From RGIG4079 sp045646905 (lineage in GTDB: Bacteria > Bacteroidota > Bacteroidia > Bacteroidales > Muribaculaceae), in the NCBI GenBank assembly GCA_045646905.1, contig JAZRLP010000026.1, forward strand, positions 124,001 to 188,000: DNA of 64,000 nt, read 5' to 3'. Below the pieces are notes generated by a model, which worked only from the letters and a program-made list of their open reading frames with translations, was not told where the DNA came from and did not search any database. Positions 61,337 to 64,000 of the stretch are shown here, piece by piece (position 1 is the stretch's first letter; every line of letters starts with the position of its first letter). Position numbers and translations under genes: made by a program.

Positions 61337-63526
61337 ATGTCAAAACTTAGATTCAGAGTCGTAGAAGAAGCATATAATCGTAAAGCTGTGCAAGTCGATG
61401 TTCCAACAGAGCGTCCCGAGCAGTACTATGGTAAATATGTGTTTAATCGTCAAAAAATGGCGCAGTATTTACCTCAAAGCGTGTATGAAGCACTTGTTAA
61501 TGCGATTGATAATAAAGAATCCCTTTCACGCGACATTGCCGATAGTGTGGCCGACGGAATGAAACGATGGGCTATAGATAACGGAGCTCGTCATTACTCT
61601 CACTGGTTTCACCCATTAACCGATGGCACTGCCGAAAAACATGATGCATTTATCGACCTTGATGGCAAGGGTGGGGTTGTTGAAGAATTTTCGGGAAAAC
61701 TCCTTGTGCAACAAGAACCCGATGCTTCAAGTTTCCCCAATGGTGGCATTCGCAACACTTTTGAGGCTCGAGGCTATTCGGTATGGGATATTTCATCACC
61801 TGCATTTATTTTAGGTAAAACATTGTGTATTCCCACTATTTTTATCTCATATACAGGAGAATCACTCGACTATAAGGCTCCGTTGCTGAGAGCAATAAAT
61901 AGTGTTGACAAAGCTGCAACAGGTGTTGCTCAATACTTTGATCCTAATGTTAAACATGTAACATCGTTCCTTGGATGGGAGCAAGAGTATTTCTTGGTTG
62001 ATGAGTCATTGTATTCGGCACGCCCTGACTTGGTGATGACTGGCCGCACACTAATGGGGCACGAAAGTGCAAAAAATCAGCAACTTGAAGACCACTATTT
62101 TGGTGCAATACCTTCGCGTGTTGATGCCTTCATGCTTGATCTCGAAATTGAATGCCATAAGCTCGGCATTCCAGCAAAGACTCGTCACAATGAGGTTGCT
62201 CCTAATCAGTTTGAATTAGCGCCAATATTTGAGGAAACAAATCTCGCTAATGACCACAACTTGTTGTTGATGTCGTTAATCGCCGAGGTGGCTCGTCGTC
62301 ATAAATTCCGTGTGTTGCTTCATGAGAAACCATTTGCTGGAGTCAATGGTTCGGGTAAACACAATAACTGGAGTTTGGGAACCGACACAGGAACAATGCT
62401 TTTTGCTCCCGGAAAGACTCCAATGGGAAATCTACAATTTATCACATTTGTGGTAAATGTAATGGCTGCAGTTCATCGTCATAACGGGTTGCTTAAAGCT
62501 TCAATTATGTCGGCCACTAACTGTCATCGACTTGGTGCAAATGAGGCTCCACCAGCAATCATTTCTATTTTCTTGGGCTCTCAATTGAGTGAGGTGCTTA
62601 ACCAAGTTGAAAATAGTGAAAACAATGAGTTATTTAATGTGTCGGGAAAAGAAGGGTTGTCGCTTGGTATGTCGCAAATTCCCGAGATCCTTGTTGATAA
62701 TACCGACCGCAATCGCACATCGCCATTTGCTTTTACTGGTAATCGATTCGAATTCCGTGCAGTAGGGTCATCGGCAAATTGTGCATCGGCTATGATTGCC
62801 CTTAATGCTGCAGTTGCCGAACAGTTGACCGAATTTAAAGAAAAGGTTGATGCTCGAATAGCTCAAAGCGAAGAGTTAACCCATGCATTGCTTGAAGAAA
62901 TTAAAATTTTAATTACACAATCAAAGTCAATTCACTTTGATGGCAATGGATATAGTGATGAGTGGAAAGAAGAAGCTGCTCGCCGCGGATTGGATTGCGA
63001 AACAAATGCCGCAAAAATATTTGATTCGTATTTGAGTAATCAAACGGTTGAAATGTTCCGTAAGGCAGGTGTATTTACTAAAGTAGAACTTGAAGCCCGT
63101 AATGAAGTAAAATGGGAAATGTATACTAAAAAGGTGCAGATTGAGGCTCGTGTGCTTGGCGACTTGGCTATTAATCATGTTGTGCCTGTGGCTATGCGCT
63201 ATCAGTCGGTATTAGTTGATAGTGTTTTAAGTTTACGCAAGTTATTTGTAGGCGAAAAAGGTGAAAAAATGTCGGAGCAAGATGTAGCGACTATAGAAAG
63301 CATTGCATCGCATGTTTCAAAAACTCGTGATGAGGTAGCCAAAATGATAGATGCACGAAAGGTTGCCAATAAGATTGAATCGGAACGAGAAAAAGCAATT
63401 GCATATCATGATACTGTAGTTCCATGCATGGAGCGAATTAGAGAATATCTCGATGATTTGGAATTGATGGTTGATAACGAAATGTGGCCATTGCCAAAGT
63501 ATCGTGAATTATTGTTTATACGATAA
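61337..63526 (+). CDS. glnN: Glutamine synthetase, type III
   Basis: Protein of 729 aa, the size of GS-III and much longer than GS-I. ATP-dependent synthesis of glutamine from glutamate and ammonia. Visible: the GS-III N-terminus (YGKYVFNRQKMAQYLP), metal-binding WEQEYFLVDE, the NEVAPNQFELAPIFEETN loop, the ATP/glutamate region KPFAGVNGSGKHNNWSLGTD, and RTSPFAFTGNRFEFRAVGSS. A long helical C-terminal extension (after about 560) is characteristic of the type. Bacteroidota commonly use GS-III as the main enzyme. Confidence 0.97.
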   Translation: MSKLRFRVVEEAYNRKAVQVDVPTERPEQYYGKYVFNRQKMAQYLPQSVYEALVNAIDNKESLSRDIADSVADGMKRWAIDNGARHYSHWFHPLTDGTAEKHDAFIDLDGKGGVVEEFSGKLLVQQEPDASSFPNGGIRNTFEARGYSVWDISSPAFILGKTLCIPTIFISYTGESLDYKAPLLRAINSVDKAATGVAQYFDPNVKHVTSFLGWEQEYFLVDESLYSARPDLVMTGRTLMGHESAKNQQLEDHYFGAIPSRVDAFMLDLEIECHKLGIPAKTRHNEVAPNQFELAPIFEETNLANDHNLLLMSLIAEVARRHKFRVLLHEKPFAGVNGSGKHNNWSLGTDTGTMLFAPGKTPMGNLQFITFVVNVMAAVHRHNGLLKASIMSATNCHRLGANEAPPAIISIFLGSQLSEVLNQVENSENNELFNVSGKEGLSLGMSQIPEILVDNTDRNRTSPFAFTGNRFEFRAVGSSANCASAMIALNAAVAEQLTEFKEKVDARIAQSEELTHALLEEIKILITQSKSIHFDGNGYSDEWKEEAARRGLDCETNAAKIFDSYLSNQTVEMFRKAGVFTKVELEARNEVKWEMYTKKVQIEARVLGDLAINHVVPVAMRYQSVLVDSVLSLRKLFVGEKGEKMSEQDVATIESIASHVSKTRDEVAKMIDARKVANKIESEREKAIAYHDTVVPCMERIREYLDDLELMVDNEMWPLPKYRELLFIR

Positions 63527-63596
63527 TAACAATATTTAACACGGATAAGTGTAACTAAATGCCATTATATGCGTCTTATACTAAAAGGCTTTGTGT

Positions 63597-64000
63597 ATGA
63601 AAACATTTTATAGTATAGGCTCAATTGTACTAATCTGTATGACACTCACTTTGTTTCATTCATGTGAGTTGCCAAACAAAAAAATTAGAGCATCAAAGGG
63701 GGAGTCGGTAAATGTTTTAATGTATGAGATTCCCGACTTTGATGAAATACAGATTAATTGTGCGTCGGATGTAGTGTATGTAGCAGGTAGTGGAGCGCCA
63801 ACTATTACTGTTACGGCTAAAGATTCTACAAGCAAAAATGTCATCATTAAAGTTGTAGAGCATAAATTATGCATTGGAATTAAAGATGGTACAATGTGCG
63901 ATTCATTACATCTTGAAATACATGGCACCCCAATGCTTGAGGATGTTGAATTGCATGGTGCTGCTTGTATGAAAATAGAAGGAGCATTAACTCCTCGCAA
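63597..64000 (+). CDS. DUF2807 (GIN-domain) lipoprotein, partial at the right edge
   Basis: 134 codons are present and the frame continues past the window. A signal peptide with lipobox-like end (TLFHSCELPN, Cys23) is followed by the usual start of a DUF2807 head domain, EIPDFDEIQINCASDVVYVAG, and repetitive beta strands (DSLHLEIHGTP, EDVELHGAACMKIEGAL). Such proteins are surface or periplasmic beta-helices of unknown function. Starts 70 nt after glnN with no clear terminator between, so readthrough is possible. Confidence 0.8.
   Translation, partial: MKTFYSIGSIVLICMTLTLFHSCELPNKKIRASKGESVNVLMYEIPDFDEIQINCASDVVYVAGSGAPTITVTAKDSTSKNVIIKVVEHKLCIGIKDGTMCDSLHLEIHGTPMLEDVELHGAACMKIEGALTPR

Noticed and set aside
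1..64000. tRNA, rRNA, insertion sequences, integrases or phage genes
   Set aside because: Looked for T-arm motifs, transposase or integrase motifs and terminal inverted repeats by eye; none was convincing. A tRNAscan and ISfinder search would settle it.

Overview
The window looks like chromosomal DNA of an anaerobic gut-type Bacteroidales bacterium; Muribaculaceae or a near relative is the best guess, but family rank is inference. The support is: AT-rich intergenic DNA carrying the Bacteroidota promoter signature (-7 TAnnTTTG, sometimes with a -33 TTG about 20 nt upstream); type III glutamine synthetase; RprX/RprY-like two-component proteins; paired methylmalonyl-CoA mutase subunits; a GT3-type glycogen synthase; PorQ of the type IX secretion system (T9SS); and secreted proteins ending in T9SS-like sorting domains. 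TGA ends ordinary genes here (for example nhaA), so the genetic code is standard.

Layout. 1-6978: clpA (cut by the left edge) and clpS, an SLC45-like sugar transporter with a large periplasmic insert, nfo, then an rRNA methyltransferase-radA pair. 7104-9761: a sigma factor/membrane protein pair, a PGN_0703-like nuclease gene broken by one in-frame TGA and bracketed by two nearly identical hairpin repeats, and a SpoT-like HD protein. 9859-16782: alpha-glucan metabolism (secreted pullulanase, GT3 glycogen synthase, alpha-glucan phosphorylase), with a secreted alpha-amylase far to the right at 59700-61121. 16851-25972: MATE exporter, FadL-like porin, grpE-dnaJ, and a compact minus-strand operon porQ-cmk-ispH-exonuclease-lipoprotein-ispE. 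26204-33288: a TonB-domain protein, a two-gene secreted module (propeller protein plus a 1293-residue amidase/Ig/propeller/T9SS protein), and a second sigma-factor operon.

33439-35934 is the main accessory island: a promoter-headed, highly folded candidate RNA, then an EcoRI-family adenine methyltransferase and a DUF262-HNH nuclease that overlap by 4 nt. A perfect 11-bp inverted repeat covers the methyltransferase start codons. This is the best candidate in the window for a poorly described system.

36026-64000 is mostly core: mutB-mutA, a relic of an AlbA_2-type regulator, a phosphatase-propeller protein, dnaG, a transmembrane Ser/Thr kinase with periplasmic LRRs plus a partner regulator, a large outer-membrane barrel protein, an NlpC/P60 hydrolase, dnaB, an LRR protein, lepA, nhaA, rprX-rprY, alpha-amylase, glnN, and the start of a DUF2807 lipoprotein cut by the right edge. 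I saw no rRNA, tRNA, CRISPR array, intact insertion sequence or prophage.
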